NCBI GenBank assembly: GCA_025786725.1
Contig: JAHLTZ010000006.1
Location: 310,001 to 374,000, forward strand
Direction of reading: 5' to 3'
Source of the DNA: Syncephalis fuscata
Lineage: Eukaryota; Zoopagomycota; Zoopagomycetes; Zoopagales; Piptocephalidaceae
Length of the DNA: 64,000 bases
Made by a program: the position numbers and the translations under genes. Below the pieces are notes generated by a model, which saw only the letters and a program-made list of their open reading frames with translations, had not been told where the DNA came from and did no database searches. Positions 11,680 through 28,300 of the stretch are shown piece by piece. Every line of letters starts with the position of its first letter. Positions within the stretch are counted from its first letter, which is position 1.

Positions 11680-12924
11680 ATGAAGCTCTCTATTGCCGTC
11701 GTCTGCACCATTGCCGTGGCTTTTGCAGTCAGTACAGTCATGGTGGATGCTAAGCCTAACCGAGTCCGTCGTGGTATGTTGCAATTACAACAAATATGCA
11801 GATTGGATAGCTACTAACATTATAACAAATCAACCATGGTATTAGCTGGTAAATCGCGATGATGGATCGTTGTTCCAGCACTTACAATATACTGCTATAT
11901 GCATATGAGCGGTCAATAAGTTTTGAAAATATGTGCTTATTGATGTGATAATCAATGATTGTTTGCTATGTATAGTGGTTAGATCAGTGTTATTGGCTAA
12001 AAGTAGGTTCAATGCTCAATAATCAATAAAATGTTGCATTAGAAGTGATAATCTGCTAAATGTGCATTAATAGGAGATATCTTACAGTATAGATGCTTGA
12101 TCATTTAGTTAGTTGCCATTAGATTACTAAATCAACGTTGATAGGCGGTAAGTAGCATTGCATAGTAATTAACTACACGCTAAGCATATGTTATACGCCT
12201 TGTTCGCTTAATAATTTGTATTGATAGTCTGTAAGTGGTATTGTATATTAAATGACTATGCACTAATTGCATGCTATGTGTCATATATGATTAATGCTCG
12301 TATTAATGGTTGGTAAGAGTCATGTATACTAATTAGCCATGTGCTAAATATATATCATGCTTTTTTGTGTTCGATGACTTGTATTAATAGGTCATAAGTA
12401 ATAATTTAAACTAATTAACTATATACTAAATATACCTCACACACTGTATGTGGCCATAACTTGTATTGATAGTGCGTAAGTATGATTTTACATTAATCAG
12501 CTATACATCAAACACATAATGTGCACTGTGTATATTTAATGACCTATATTAATAGAAGTTAAGTCTAGTGTATATTAATTAATTTTATACTATTATATGC
12601 TATGCACTGTATATGTGTAATGAACTGCATTAATAGGATTAAGTGGCAGTATGTAATAGTAATATATGGGCTAATTACATGGTACATGGCATATTATTTA
12701 TGAAAATAGAATAACCGGTGCTCCAAATGCACTAGCATTGGCAGTGTGCTTGAACTGTTAGTTTGATATAATTTAGATATACTGCTGGCAAGAATCAAGA
12801 TCATTTGACAACTAAACTGCCCCGTTCATCTATCTATCAAGTTCCAGCCAATGCTCCGGTTTATTCCATTTTCAATGGATGGATCCATTACATTACCAAC
12901 AAGCTTGCACTTAGTTGCCCTTAG
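11680..12924 (+). CDS. Small secreted protein gene with repetitive intron
   Basis: Exon 1 (11680-11773) encodes an Ala/Val-rich signal peptide (MKLSIAVVCTIAVAFAVS...) followed by KPNRVRR, a possible Kex2-type dibasic cleavage site, and ends at a good donor (G|GTATGT). The last exon (12777-12924) starts after a TTTAG acceptor, encodes about 48 residues including YTAGKNQDHL and PVYSIFNGWIHY, and stops at TAG. I do not recognise the family. The exons are GC-richer than the intervening 1.0 kb, which holds the 82-bp array. A branch-like CTACTAAC (about 11811) and acceptor ATTAG (11845) suggest that a first intron ends early. Direct joining of exon 1 (one spare base) to the last exon is out of frame; intervening exons totalling 1 modulo 3 would be needed. 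Confidence 0.6.
12067..12710 (+). repeat. 82-bp intron-like tandem array
   Basis: Eight degenerate units carry TTRATAG motifs at 12067, 12138, 12221, 12303, 12384, 12466, 12549 and 12630; the last seven are spaced 81-83 bp. In six of those seven, exactly three different bases separate the acceptor-like motif from a donor-like GTAAGT motif: GCG, TCT, TTG, GTC, TGC, AAG. The last unit has two bases. Units at 12138, 12221 and 12466 keep both sites intact; others have lost G of GT or A of AG. The rest of each unit is AT-rich with CTAAT/CTAAC-like sequence, like an intron body. Confidence 0.75.
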
Positions 12925-14352
12925 TCAGCTATGCAAACTTTTGGTAATAAACATATGGCTTTATCTTATTTATATATATATATGATTGTGTTACTATATC
13001 TATGTCTATGCTTTATTTACATTCAATGATTATTTAACATCAACCAAGTAAACACATTAAAATATCTTACATGGATATATTGCATTGTTTATTAGCATAT
13101 ACTGCTACAACTATACAGACATTATCATTTCAACGATAATTATAAATACAGACCTATCGCTGTGCGTTTTAATATTATAATCAACTGTATTTATTTATAT
13201 GCTATAAATCGTATCGAAGCAATTGCCACTATGTAACCAGAGCTGTATTATAGCAATACCAGATGCTAACATCTGCAAACTTATAAAATTGAACAATAAG
13301 ATAAAACTGTAGAAACAAAAAAACTTCTATATAACTAACACAAGACCCATCAATAAGCTATCACTTATTCACAAGTAATATGAATCTTATATAATACAAT
13401 TTAAAATAATATAAAATACTGTTTTATTATTTGTTTTGGTTGTGCATATTGTTGTACAACAAATACTGCAACTTTAAACGTAACAGCGCTTATTAAGCAT
13501 CTTACATTTTGCGCATTTATGGCGTTGAAAAAAATGATATCCAGTTTAAGCAATCAACAATAAAGTTTATACACTTGCAGATTATCCATGTTTTCATTCT
13601 TTGGTTCAATATCACACTTTGAATCTCCTAAAACCATTGGCACTCTTTTCATAATAAAAGAGAAATTAAAACGATACTTAGGCAGCTGTTATCCAGATTT
13701 ATAATTCTATGCTGTTACCCAACTGACTCCGCTATTCAAAACTTAATTACATGTTAGAAAATAAGCTAATTACTTATCGTTTAACATAAACATAAAAAAT
13801 AAATTCATTCTTGCCTTTAAATATGTTGCTTATAACAGTACAGAAATGGTTATGAACGAATGAGTTATATTCGATTCATTTGTTTCAAGTGGATGAATTC
13901 GACTAAATAGGTATATTACAGAGCTTATCACACCACTCATTTCCAACGACGAAATAGTTTTTCGCCATTTTCTTTTAGCGCAAAAATGGCATCAATGACA
14001 TTTTGGATGTAATGTTATTGTTTTTTCAGCAATGTAACTTGTAGTTTATTAATTAATATTATTATTTTTATAACATATTTATAGTAAATGTGACGGGTCA
14101 TCATTTCTATTTAACAAAACGTGGGCATGATATCTGGAATGTCAACAATGTTGTTGTGCTATAATATAAACACCGACAAATAAATGTGTAGCAATCATGA
14201 CACTGCAACTAACTATTTTTAATGCAACAAAACATGACACCAAACCAAGCACCTAATATGGTTTTGGCTTTGAGACATAACGTCATTGGTACCAACGTCC
14301 AACCTTGTTCTTTTCACTGATTCCTTCTAAACAACTGTTTATACCAATTGTT
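12925..14352. other. Gene-free AT-rich spacer
   Basis: No conserved frame or RNA gene was seen. Short TA tracts occur near 12970. The region just left of 14353 should carry the phosphofructokinase promoter, but I can assign no specific element. Confidence 0.5.
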
Positions 14353-17754
<3,402 letters not shown>

Positions 17755-17884
17755 AGGTATTACCAATAACATGGTGTATACACAAAGGGATGATGCCAAT
17801 AATAAATTTGTTTTATTTTCATTTGAACAGCTAATAAATTATAATGGGGAATTACTGTACTTTGACTTTCACAATTTCATTTAT

Positions 17885-18475
17885 CCATTTCACTCCTCAA
17901 CACTTTTAGTTACAATCAAACACCCATTCATTACTATAACATGTATAATATTACATCCAACATTAATTAATTCATATGTAATTATCAATACAATAATGTA
18001 ATTAATTAGTTATTTTTATTATTGCGTTAATATATATACATTGTCATTATGATATTAATTGTTCAAAATGCCATTTATTTAGTCAATTGGCTATAGGAAA
18101 AGTGGTTGTTTAATAAACGACTTTTATAATAATTATATTGATATTGACCTTACATCACAAATATACCCAAAATGCAACAGTAGAATATTAGAAAATATAA
18201 AAAACCATTTAGATGCAATAATCCATGTTGTATGTAGATCCAACAACAGCAAATGCGGAATGACATGGAATTACAATTATATGGTTTCTATTAATATTCG
18301 ATCAATCTTTCTATACATGGCCAACAACAACAATAATCGCCTCATGAATAGCAAAGTAGTTAAATGAAAGCATTATAATTATGTTTGTTGTGCAATAGCA
18401 GCATGAGTTCAATTAAAACAAATTTTGCTTTGAGGACTCCAAATATGGGAGTCAAAGTAAAATTCAAGCCATGAC
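17885..18475 (+). mobile_element. Decayed Fanzor (TnpB-like nuclease) 3' fragment, copy 1
   Basis: Read in pieces, this encodes a Fanzor C-terminus: IGKVVV, then DLTSQIYPKCNSR (the D-E-Y/F-x-TS-x-x-C zinc-ribbon entry), VVCRSNNSKCGMTWN (second Cys pair) and SINIRSIFLYMANNNN. The RuvC-III Asp expected in the (R)D-x-x-A-S-x-N-I context is lost (NYNYMVSINI). Stops and shifts make it non-coding. It closely matches the stretches at 41457-42160 and, reversed, 48860-49470. A hairpin at 18428-18457 follows the ORF remnant. Identification rests on motif order; a profile search would decide. Confidence 0.7.
18428..18457 (+). other. Conserved hairpin downstream of Fanzor relic (copy 1)
   Basis: CTTTGAGGACTCC and GGGAGTCAAAG pair across an AAATAT loop. 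The same hairpin occurs at 48929-48958 on the other strand, again just 3' of a Fanzor relic. Right ends and guide RNAs of TnpB/Fanzor elements are structured and lie 3' of the ORF, so this may be the remnant of that region (inference). Confidence 0.5.
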
Positions 18476-18832
18476 ATACATCAATTTAAATACAGCTGTT
18501 AAATAAATAACTATTTATATAAATGACGATATCCATACTTGATGGAACAATAGTAACGTTAACGTTAAATGAAACAATTAAGTCATGGTTTAACATTTAA
18601 TAATCTCTCCTTTCTAAATATGGACAACGACGACTTGACCCATCGTCTTTCGCTATAATCTTTCTTGTTCTTGCTCTCTCTCTCTCTCCACTCTCCTACT
18701 GACTTCCTTACTTATTTGGCCGTTTACTGCAGCAGTCTATGCACCATCATTACTTGCTTTTTTTATTAAAACTAACTGTTATTAAATTGCATCTAAATAA
18801 CACCAATTCACACACCTGCGTCGATATTTAGT

Positions 18833-21800
18833 ATGCCATCGTCGAAAACGGGTCGGGCCGCAAGTGGTAGTAGCAGTAGCACTAGTAATGCACGCGCCAC
18901 CAACCTTGCTGCCAATGACCAACACCATCGAGCGTATACATTGCCGGGTCGGGTAAATACACCGTTATCGCAATATCAGCCTGTTCCCATCAACTCTGCT
19001 GGTAGTGCGGTGATTGTGACTAGTCCTGGCGGCAGTGAAGTTGGCGACCAAGAAAGCGGCATAGCTATGCCGGCCGCCACACTACCAAGAAGACAGCAGC
19101 GGGAACGCGCTTCAGTATTTAATATGCCAGGATCGCCGCCCAATGTAGCAACTTCATTTGATACAGAATCAGCAAAAAATTATACTTCTAGTAGTCGCCA
19201 AGATAATACTCAACAACATTCACACCATATTAGCGAAGGGACAACACAGGTAACACAACAACAGCAAGAGGATAGCCGTGTAGAAAAGGCAACCAGAGTA
19301 GCTGGTAGTGGTAGAGAAGCGGATTCGGTACAACATATTGCTGCTACACCTCCCCGCACCGCTTCACCGGTCCCGTCACTATCAAATATGAGTACCAATG
19401 AGGTTCATAGTACGAGTACCAACTCGCTGACCTCAGCTGCAGCTCAAGCAGCCGCAGCTATGCTTACGGCTGTCACCGGGCGTAGTATGTCCGTTAATCT
19501 TCCACCTAGCGGTACAACAAATGGTACTGAGCCCATTTCACGTCCACGATCTCCGTTACAGCATTTCACGCTACCGAAAAAGAAACGGTCAGCAGCACTT
19601 CAATCGGTATCGAAAATAGATGTAACTACTACACCTAACACCGATGATAAAGCGGCTACATCAAATAACCAGGGTGATCGTGAAACTATTGGTAACGATA
19701 ATGAACAAGGCTATAATGCTGCAATGGCCAATGGCGCCTGTACACCGTACTCAGTTGGAAGTAGTATTGATCAAGCTGATGGTACAACGAGTGTGTCACA
19801 TCGACGTAATGGCAGTAATAATGAAAATAGTTTAAAGGCCAATCAGCAGCTAAGTGCTGCCTCTACTATTACAAGTTTACGTAAAAGAAATTTGGACTTT
19901 CATGCCCTATTTCCAACAGTACCAGTTGGTGAAATCCTTGTAGATGGTAAGTAGAAAGAATCTGTTTATTTATAATAGCTAATTTAGTATTTACTGGTGG
20001 ATAGATTATAATTGCGCTATGCAAAAAGAAATATTAGTACAAGGACGGCTTTATATTAGTGAAAGAAACGTATGCTTTTACGCCAACATCTTTGGTTGGG
20101 TCACCAATTTAATTATTCCATTCTCACAGTTATTGGCGGTGGAAAAGCGTAATACGGCGTTTGTTATTCCCAATGCTATTCAACTAGCGTCAACACAAGG
20201 CCGTTTCTTCTTTACGTCATTTCTGTTTCGTGACTCAGCCTATACGAATCTTGTAGATACGTGGAAACGTTGCCGAGCTGCCGAGGAGGCAGTTCACTTA
20301 CTCGCCGACGATGATGCGCCAGAAAATGCACCAAACGAATATGGATCGCCAGAAGATCAACCTACAGCCTCCCCTCCTCCACCGGCTGCTGCGGCCATCT
20401 TACCTCGATTAGTAGAAGGTTACCAAAGTACGTTTATTGATGGTTATGTGACCAACAATGCTAGCCAGGAACAATTAAGCAATGGCCCTGTACAAGGTGT
20501 ATACCAAAACGAAGAAGAGAATGATACACAAGAAGCAGATGAAGATGGACAGCAATGGCGTCGTGGCATTGACAGTGACCGCAATGGACTTGCTGTTATA
20601 ATGGATGGTCAACGAGAAGTACTAAGTGATGGTGGCTACACCGAAACAGAACAAGATGACAATGGTAAGTTGTTATATTAGATAAATTGGCTATTAATAT
20701 CAATTATAATACTAATTGCTATTATTGATTGTTATATTAATTACCACCGTTTTATTAATAGGTCCATCAACGCCATTTTCACGTTGGAGAAAACGTATTG
20801 TTAGTTCACGAAATACAAAGCCTAAAAAGGAAGAACGTGTATCAACACCACTTAGTGCAGACATGGTAGACTTTGACTCGGATGACCATTTGGACGGCTC
20901 TGAAGCAGAACATGGCCATCCAGCACAAGCAGCCCAGCATCGACCTCGTCGTGCACATAGAGGTCATCGTAAAACACACGCCCATAATGAAGGTGCAGGC
21001 GATACAGATACACAGAATAAATCTGCAGCCGAAGCGGATACATTACCAGTATTAGATGCTGATGTTTTATGTGACTGTAGTCAAGATGGCACACATGACA
21101 AGGAACAACAAGCCGTTGATACTATTATTGAAGCGCCATTACCTGTTGTGTTTAAAACACTATTTGGTAATGATATAGCTTATATGGCACGATTTCATAC
21201 AGATGATCAAAAGAATAAAAGTAAGAAACAAGATGATTATATGAAACACGATAGCTAATATTTTATGATTGCTTTACTATTTCATTTGGCAAATAGATGT
21301 TAAATACGGCGAATGGCATGCAGACGAAGACAACCAAGAAGTACGTGACTTATTTTATGAAATACCCATTCGCAATCCTTTAGGTAATTAATTTACAATC
21401 ATAACTATAATTATAACTTATAACAACTATTAGGTCCAAAAATTACACGAGCCAATATTGTAGAACGTTTATTACACAAAGATTTGACAAAGTAAGTGTT
21501 TGTAGGAATGAATAGTAAAGCAAATGATAATTTATACTTTATTATAGTTATGTAACTATATTAAGTAAAGTTAATACGCCCGATGTACCTCAAGGCAGTA
21601 ATTTTCACTCATTGACCCGTGTTTGTATGATGAGATGTGCACAGCCAAATCGCACTCGTATACGCGTCACCTGCAAAGTAGAGTGGCAAAAGAGTACCTG
21701 GCTTAAAGGCCCCATTGAAAAGGGAGTGATGGAGGGAAACCAAGGCTTTTATCGAGCCTTGTTTGAAGATGTAAAACGCTATTTGAAATCACCTCAGCCG

Positions 21801-22664
21801 GCAGTTAATGCAGTGGGTACAGTCGGCCAAGACTTGTATCAACGACGACGACGTGGCTCTCGAGCACATGGTCCTGGCGATCGTAGTCGCAATCTAGCTG
21901 AAGGCGACACTTTATTAGATGCTTCAAAGATTGCTGCCCATAATACATCTACTAGTGGCACTACAGAAGACACTTCGGTGTTTGACGCCTTTTTCGGTTG
22001 GTTTACACCAATTCGTATACTTGGATTGTTTGTTGTTGCACTTTGTATTGCAATTAATATTTGGTGCTGGTATCAATTGACTGGCCCATCGACGCACTTA
22101 CCATCTGGCTCAACCTATTTGCCACCAACAACTCAAAGATATACTCGTAACCAGGAATATGAACAAACTAGCCATCTTGGATATAGCAACGATTATATTG
22201 ATACTGAGAAAAAGCCAATTTCTTCTCAATTTGATGAAACGATGCGTACAGGTGATGCTATGGATCGACTACTTGCCTTTTTATCCAAGTTACGACATAC
22301 TCACGAAACATCGCCAGATTCGCAGCTTTATCTTGCGGAAATGGACGATTTACAGCAACGGCTATTGATGTCCTACAATCGATTCCGTCAATTAGATCTT
22401 CGAGTTATCGAGTTAACGCGCAAGATTGTCGATACAGACCGTGAATTACGCAGACTAATGCACGCAGTCGAAGCGGAACGAGCGGTACTTATGGACGAGA
22501 TGGATCATATTGTTAGTGTCTACAATGTGCCACCAACACCAACAGATCAAACGGCAGCAAGTTCATCGCAAACGACTAGCGAAACAGTATTTGGTGCTGA
22601 AGAGACAACAACCAGCAAAGCAGATACAAGCGTAAGACAGGAGAAAGAAGCACAACACCGATAG
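18833..22664 (+). CDS. GRAM-VASt sterol transfer protein (LAM/Aster-like)
   Basis: Exons: 18833-19946, 20005-20664, 20762-21220, 21297-21383, 21434-21491 and 21548-22664, all phase-consistent, no frame breaks. The N-terminal about 350 residues are Ser/Thr/Gln-rich and disordered. A GRAM domain follows (NLDFHALFPTVPVGEILVDD to about FRDSAYTNLV), then an acidic/basic linker, then a VASt/StART-like domain (IIEAPLPVVFKTLFG, YGEWHAD, EIPIRNPLGPKITRAN, YVTILSKVNTPDVP, VEWQKSTWLKGPIEKG). One membrane helix (ILGLFVVALCIAINIWCWY) and a charged coiled coil (about 22260-22510) end the protein. Family members sit in the ER at membrane contact sites and move sterols between ER and plasma membrane; the domain order matches. 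A convergent SCP2 gene follows 213 bp downstream. Confidence 0.92.
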
Positions 22665-22877
22665 AGCCGCTAGTAGTACGTCTGTAAACGCGGCCATTGA
22701 TACTTCTGTGTAGATAAGAATAATCTATAAATCAGTAGTGCAATTGCTCTGTATAGAGTGAATACGGGGACAAAGAGGCCACTCAGCATATTTGCATTTT
22801 TAATAATAGTATCTTTAATTGTTAAATTAGCAGTACACTCATCAGCTAATAGTAATAAAGTAGTCATAACACAGAAT

Positions 22878-23252
22878 TTACAATTTATTCATTGGTGCCA
22901 GTGATTGAAATATATGATTTAACTTGTAGGTAAGTAATTTGTTGCCTTTGACCCAATGTTTTCCCGCTCGATTAGATGGCGGACCACAGAGACGGCCAGC
23001 CACGACATCTGACCATGTCTTAATTGGTAGATAGATGGTAACATCGGTAGGCCCTACAGCACCTTGTGTGAAATAGCCACCTGCTTTATCATCCTTCAAA
23101 TTAAGCGTATAATAAACTTCGTGGCCACTCGGCAACTGAATACAGAACAGAAAAGAAGCGTTGGTTTGGGCGATGAGCACTTTTCGTCGTGGTGGCTCCA
23201 ATGCATCAAGCCTTATGGCAATATGTTGGGCAATTTGATTAGCTGTCAACAT
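22878..23252 (-). CDS. Stand-alone SCP2 sterol/lipid-binding domain protein
   Basis: 124 residues, single exon. The C-terminal two thirds match the SCP2 fold pattern: a Y-Y-T-L-N-L-K strand, a G-x-x-x-Q-G segment, TDVTIYLPIKTWSDVVAGRL (the 'DVTI...D...L..G' helix entry), then GKHWVKGNKLLTYKLNHIF, the usual terminal amphipathic helix. SCP2 domains bind sterols, fatty acids and acyl-CoAs in a hydrophobic tunnel. There is no obvious peroxisomal SKL-type signal (it ends MNKL) and no fused thiolase or dehydrogenase. It is convergent with the GRAM-VASt gene. Confidence 0.8.
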   Translation of the reverse strand: MLTANQIAQHIAIRLDALEPPRRKVLIAQTNASFLFCIQLPSGHEVYYTLNLKDDKAGGYFTQGAVGPTDVTIYLPIKTWSDVVAGRLCGPPSNRAGKHWVKGNKLLTYKLNHIFQSLAPMNKL

Positions 23253-25399
23253 ATTAACGATTTAATGACAGCCGTGTTGTTTGGTAAAAAAAACCTGATC
23301 AAAGATGCTGAATAATGATGTGTATAGATACGCCGTGTTAGTTACGTTCGCATCCACATCGAACTATAGGATTACAACAGCAATAGATAGGCCACAATGT
23401 AGAGGAAATAGTTAGCAACGAGTATGAATACAAACAATTATGCATGCTGTATTTATAGTAAGCGGCAACACAATAAATACATTGGGGTAAATTCATTTTT
23501 TCCTTTTACGTTAATGCCCTACATGACTGATAAGATAGACCCACAGTCGTGTAACGTCCAGATGGTTGGGGCAGCCTTGTATGTAAATGATTGCACTGTA
23601 TATGAGAAATTATAACTATGTCTTGGCTATCATAACGATCTTATGGCTACTATTAATCTGAATAATAATAACAATGATAATAAAATACAAGTCTAGTTTA
23701 TGCTAATGTATACCACTTTATTGCTTTATTCAATCAATTAGCAAAATAATTTTATTATTATTCAATGAGCGACAGTGTAACGAAGCACTGAAATAGAGTC
23801 GATGTATTAGTAAGCACATGTTAGATCCACTTTCTAGTCTTTAGCATAATATATCCCGGGTAATTTTGTTTTTGCAATTTTATTATTTTCTTTCAAGGCT
23901 AGGCATTGGACGATTTATTATCGAGGGAGTGTCGGAAACTAAGGTAATCGCACTAATATTTAATTTCCTGCTAATTCACATCAGTTGATCTTATCGTACT
24001 CATAAAAAAGTAATTATTTTTACAGTTGATCAGTCTACTACTAGCTACTATTAAGGTTAATAAACTTTTATTTATCTGCAGCTGCTCAATATAATATATT
24101 GTAGTAATATTTAGGCATACCAATTAGTTGACTATCGCCTTATTGTAAAGACTGATAAGCACGTCATAACATGGCCAGTATTACCGGTGATCCTATTGTT
24201 AAAGGGCATATAATTTTTTATTTTATAGTTGTTTTATAATAAATACTAGATATTATTTATAGCATACCTATATATACCATCCATGACTGGTATCTATTTT
24301 AAGTAACAACATCTATTTAGTATTATAAACGGCATCAGCTATTCACTAATTATGCCCATACCATTGTAATATGGAATATATTGCTGCATTGTATCGTTTA
24401 AAAATTACTACGCATGTAATAATATGTTTTTGTTTATTCATTTCATACGAATCATAAAATGTAGCAAATATAGAATGATTATTACTAAGCTATGCATTTA
24501 ATTATTGCTTAGTATAGTGTTACTATTTAATAAACATTCTATTCGTTTTATAATAGTTATTCTACAATACATTTTATTTGTACTATATAATAACATTGTT
24601 TAAATTACACCATTATACCAAACGTAGAATTTTTAAAGGCATTACTAAAGTCAAGACAGTCTATATACATATCTCATTTTAGTTGGAAAGTACTATTGGG
24701 AATCAGATTGGTGTTATCCATGTTGATAAAGAAGTGGGAAAAGCAAATAATTTGTATTACCATATTTATTATCAACAATACTATTACCGCCACATATTGC
24801 ACTATTAAAATGCAATAAAACATAGTAGAACTAACTTGCTATTATTGTCATTACGTGACAAATTACGAATAATAAATTGCGTATTTTAACATGATGTAGT
24901 AAAAATGAGTCTTGTTAGAAGAAATTGAAAAAGTAAGACACCACATTTGCCTGTACTACTTTCAATTACCTATAATAGCATTGATGTATATAACTCCGCC
25001 ATTTTAAGACCCAGATTAGGAAATATGACTCATGTCTAATCAAGAGCTCTATTCAATGACGCAACATATTGCGGCATGCCACGCAAGTCAGAGTTGTTCA
25101 CTTTGCGCTCGTATTATGTTTATTGTTGACAATTGAAAAAAACACGTACTTTATATAAAACGACTAGACAGATACAACTAATTATTAGCACACATCAACT
25201 CGCTTTGACTCTTTCTCACTATTTGGCTTAATTCTTGCTTGAATATCACAAAGACGGTCTTTTAATTGTTCTAAAAGCACCGCTTTCAGGTCTGAAATTC
25301 AACAATTTCCCAAGAACTAGCTTGATATTCATCCTTGCTTTATTAAACGTTCAGAAACACTAGGCTAAACAACTACTCAATCATTTACTGTATTCAATC
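23253..25399. other. Gene-free AT-rich spacer (2.1 kb)
   Basis: No conserved frame, tRNA or clear repeat was recognised. A 63-codon frame at 23424-23615 lacks any motif and is treated as chance. The right end must contain the promoter of the ankyrin gene. Confidence 0.5.
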
Positions 25400-28300
25400 A
25401 TGCCAGAAGCTAGCTTAAGCTATCCCGATGCAACTATTCGTGCTTTTTTAGAGCAAAATGCCAACAATCCAGCTGAGGCATTAAAAAACGCACTGATCTC
25501 TGAGGCCGGATTTCGCCAACAGTTTGCCCAACAGCCGGATGCCATCGCCTGCGCAATCCGTATGTATCGCTGCTTGATGTTTTTCAGCATCCAGAGCTAT
25601 GGTACCATCAAGAAACAGTTCCAAAGGACGAGCTCGAAAAGACTGGATATGGTGTCGTGATGCCACTGAAAGAAAACGAGCGCCGTAAGCCAGGCGAACT
25701 GGCCATTTGTTCTGAAAAAATGGACCAGTTTCGTCGTAACTGGCGTCTATTTACCGAAAACAGTCTGGAAAATCTTAACTGGAATAACGTATTTGTTGCA
25801 GGTAATTATCAATTAAAGACTGCAGTATCCATTTTTCTAATCAATTGGTACTAGGTGGTGCGGTCAATGCATGTCTGCTGCCAATACCAAAAGAACACTC
25901 GGCAACTTATAGCCAAATACGTCAATATTACCACAGTACAGCATATGGTGGTTCAGATATTGATCTGTTTATCTATGGCTTAGATGAAGAACAAGCGAAA
26001 ATTAAAATGGACGAAATCTATACATCAGTGCGCGATAGGTAGGCTATACAATATTTACTGTATTCAAACAGACCAGTAATAACAATGTCTTTTAGCATTC
26101 CATGGGAGGTGACGTGCATTCGTAGTAAAAATGTCGTTACTCTAGTGTCGCAATATCCATATCGACACATTCAGATCATCCTTCGTCTTTACCGTAGCCC
26201 AGCCGAAGTTTTAATGGGATTTGACGTTGATTGCTGTTCTGTTGGATTTGATGGTAAAAAGGTGTGGGCTTTACCACGCGCTCGAGAGGCGTTTATTCGT
26301 CAGCAGAATAGCGTGGATATGACACGCCGTTCGCCATCTTATGAAGTTCGTTTAGCAAAATATGCAAAGCGTGGGTTTGAGGTATTTATAACTGAATTTA
26401 ATATATTAATAACGAATAAAACTGACATAGTTTACTACAGATTCACGTTCCAGGATTGGACCGCCAACGCATCGATCCTACAATCTATGAACGTGGCTTT
26501 GAGAAATTATACGGACTTGCTCGTTTATTAGTCCTGGAAGAACTGGCCACACCAGAAGTTCGATACACATTTTTGGAAAAACGACGCGAACATCGCAAGC
26601 GACCAGCACATAAAAATGCTGGCAGCTATGCTGCAAAAGATCGCCAAGGTGATTTGAAAGCGCTAGAGGCTGACAATAACGATTATGAAACGGTCCATTT
26701 GCCATATGGTCCAAGATGGCATGCTGGCAATACTGTTAAACAGCTGTACACTAAAGACGTAGTGCTTAATTCACCATGGTATACCAAGAACAAAGGCCGC
26801 AGCATTAAATTCCATCGCCATCCTTGCTTTTTCGGTACTATGGAAGAAGTCATGAATGACTGCTGCGGTTATTGCCCTGATGTTACCAAATTAGCAGAAG
26901 AAGATAAACCACACCAGAACGAACTTGATATTTATGTGCAAGGCACTATCAGCTTTATAAAAGATGATCCTGGACGTCAGGCAATTGGATCATTTCATCC
27001 TATCACTGATGGCGACTGGTCAGCGGAGGCTTACATTAAGCAGCCGTGCAATGATCTTTGTGCCGCAGCATCCAATGGTGATCTGGACACTGTGAAACAG
27101 CTTTTAAACAGCATCCAACCAGCTAAAGCTAATGTCGCCGAATTGGATGGCACAGATCATGTACAAGATGCAATAATGGTATTGGAAGAACCACAAGATA
27201 ATGCAAATACACCGACAGTCGATGTCAACATTCGTGATCACGTTGGCCGAACACCATTGCAATTGGCAGTTCTTGAAGGGCATCGGGATGTAGCAGCATT
27301 TTTGATTGACCAAGGTGCGCGTATTTGTGCACGTGTTGCCGACGGCAGAACCGTTTTACATTTGGCAGCTCAGCAAGGAAATAGTGAGATTATCCGACTA
27401 CTTCTTGCCCGCAGTGAAGAGAATCGCAAAGCAAAGGAAGCGCGTGAATCAGCAGCAATGGAGATATTGTTAGCGATACCGCCAGTGAAGCCAGCTCAAT
27501 TGATATTATTGAGAAACACGAGCTCAGCGACTATCCAGGCAGAATCAACTGGGACCAGGAAGCTGATGGAGAGACGGAGAAATTGGAACCAGAAGAAATT
27601 GATGATGACATTATCGATATTAGTGTGGTCGATTGGGATTTTCAGGTAAAATATTGCATAATTAGCTACCAAATTAAGTAAATGCTAATTTAATTATGTT
27701 TAAATTACATAGCTGACAGCTATGGAACACGCTGTATTTTATGGAAATTTGGATGTTGTTAAAGTACTTATCGATGCTGGCGCAGATCCATGTCGAGTTA
27801 TCAAGTTTAAAGCACGACGATTAATTTACTATCCATTGACTTTAAGCATGGCAATTAAGGATACGGAAACAAGTTTAGAAGTTGCCAAATATCTTATTAG
27901 CAAGGGTGCAAGACCAACACAGGTAAGTTATAAAATAATATATGGCTAAAAACAATACTCATGTTTGATTATATCAGCTGAATCATAACAGCGAATCATA
28001 TTTCATGCAGCAATTAAATATGGCCGTTTCCAATTTATTGAGCTTTTTATAAGTGCGGCTAAGAATCCACTTTCTTTAGTCAATTCCTTGAATGCTCAAT
28101 TTAAATCACCACTGTGTGAAGCTCTTAAGTGGAAAGACAAGATGTAGTCGAATTGTTACTAAAAAATGGTGCAAAGGTAATTATAATTTATAATTGTCAT
28201 ATTTGGTAATGACAATAATACAACAAAAATAGCTAACTGTTCTGTTTACTAGCCACAAATCGATATTGACGACTGTAGAGCATTTCTACGAATCAGTAGC

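Noticed and set aside
22670-22867. 65-codon minus-strand frame between the two lipid-binding genes
   Set aside because: No motif; it lies in the shared 3' region and looks like chance.
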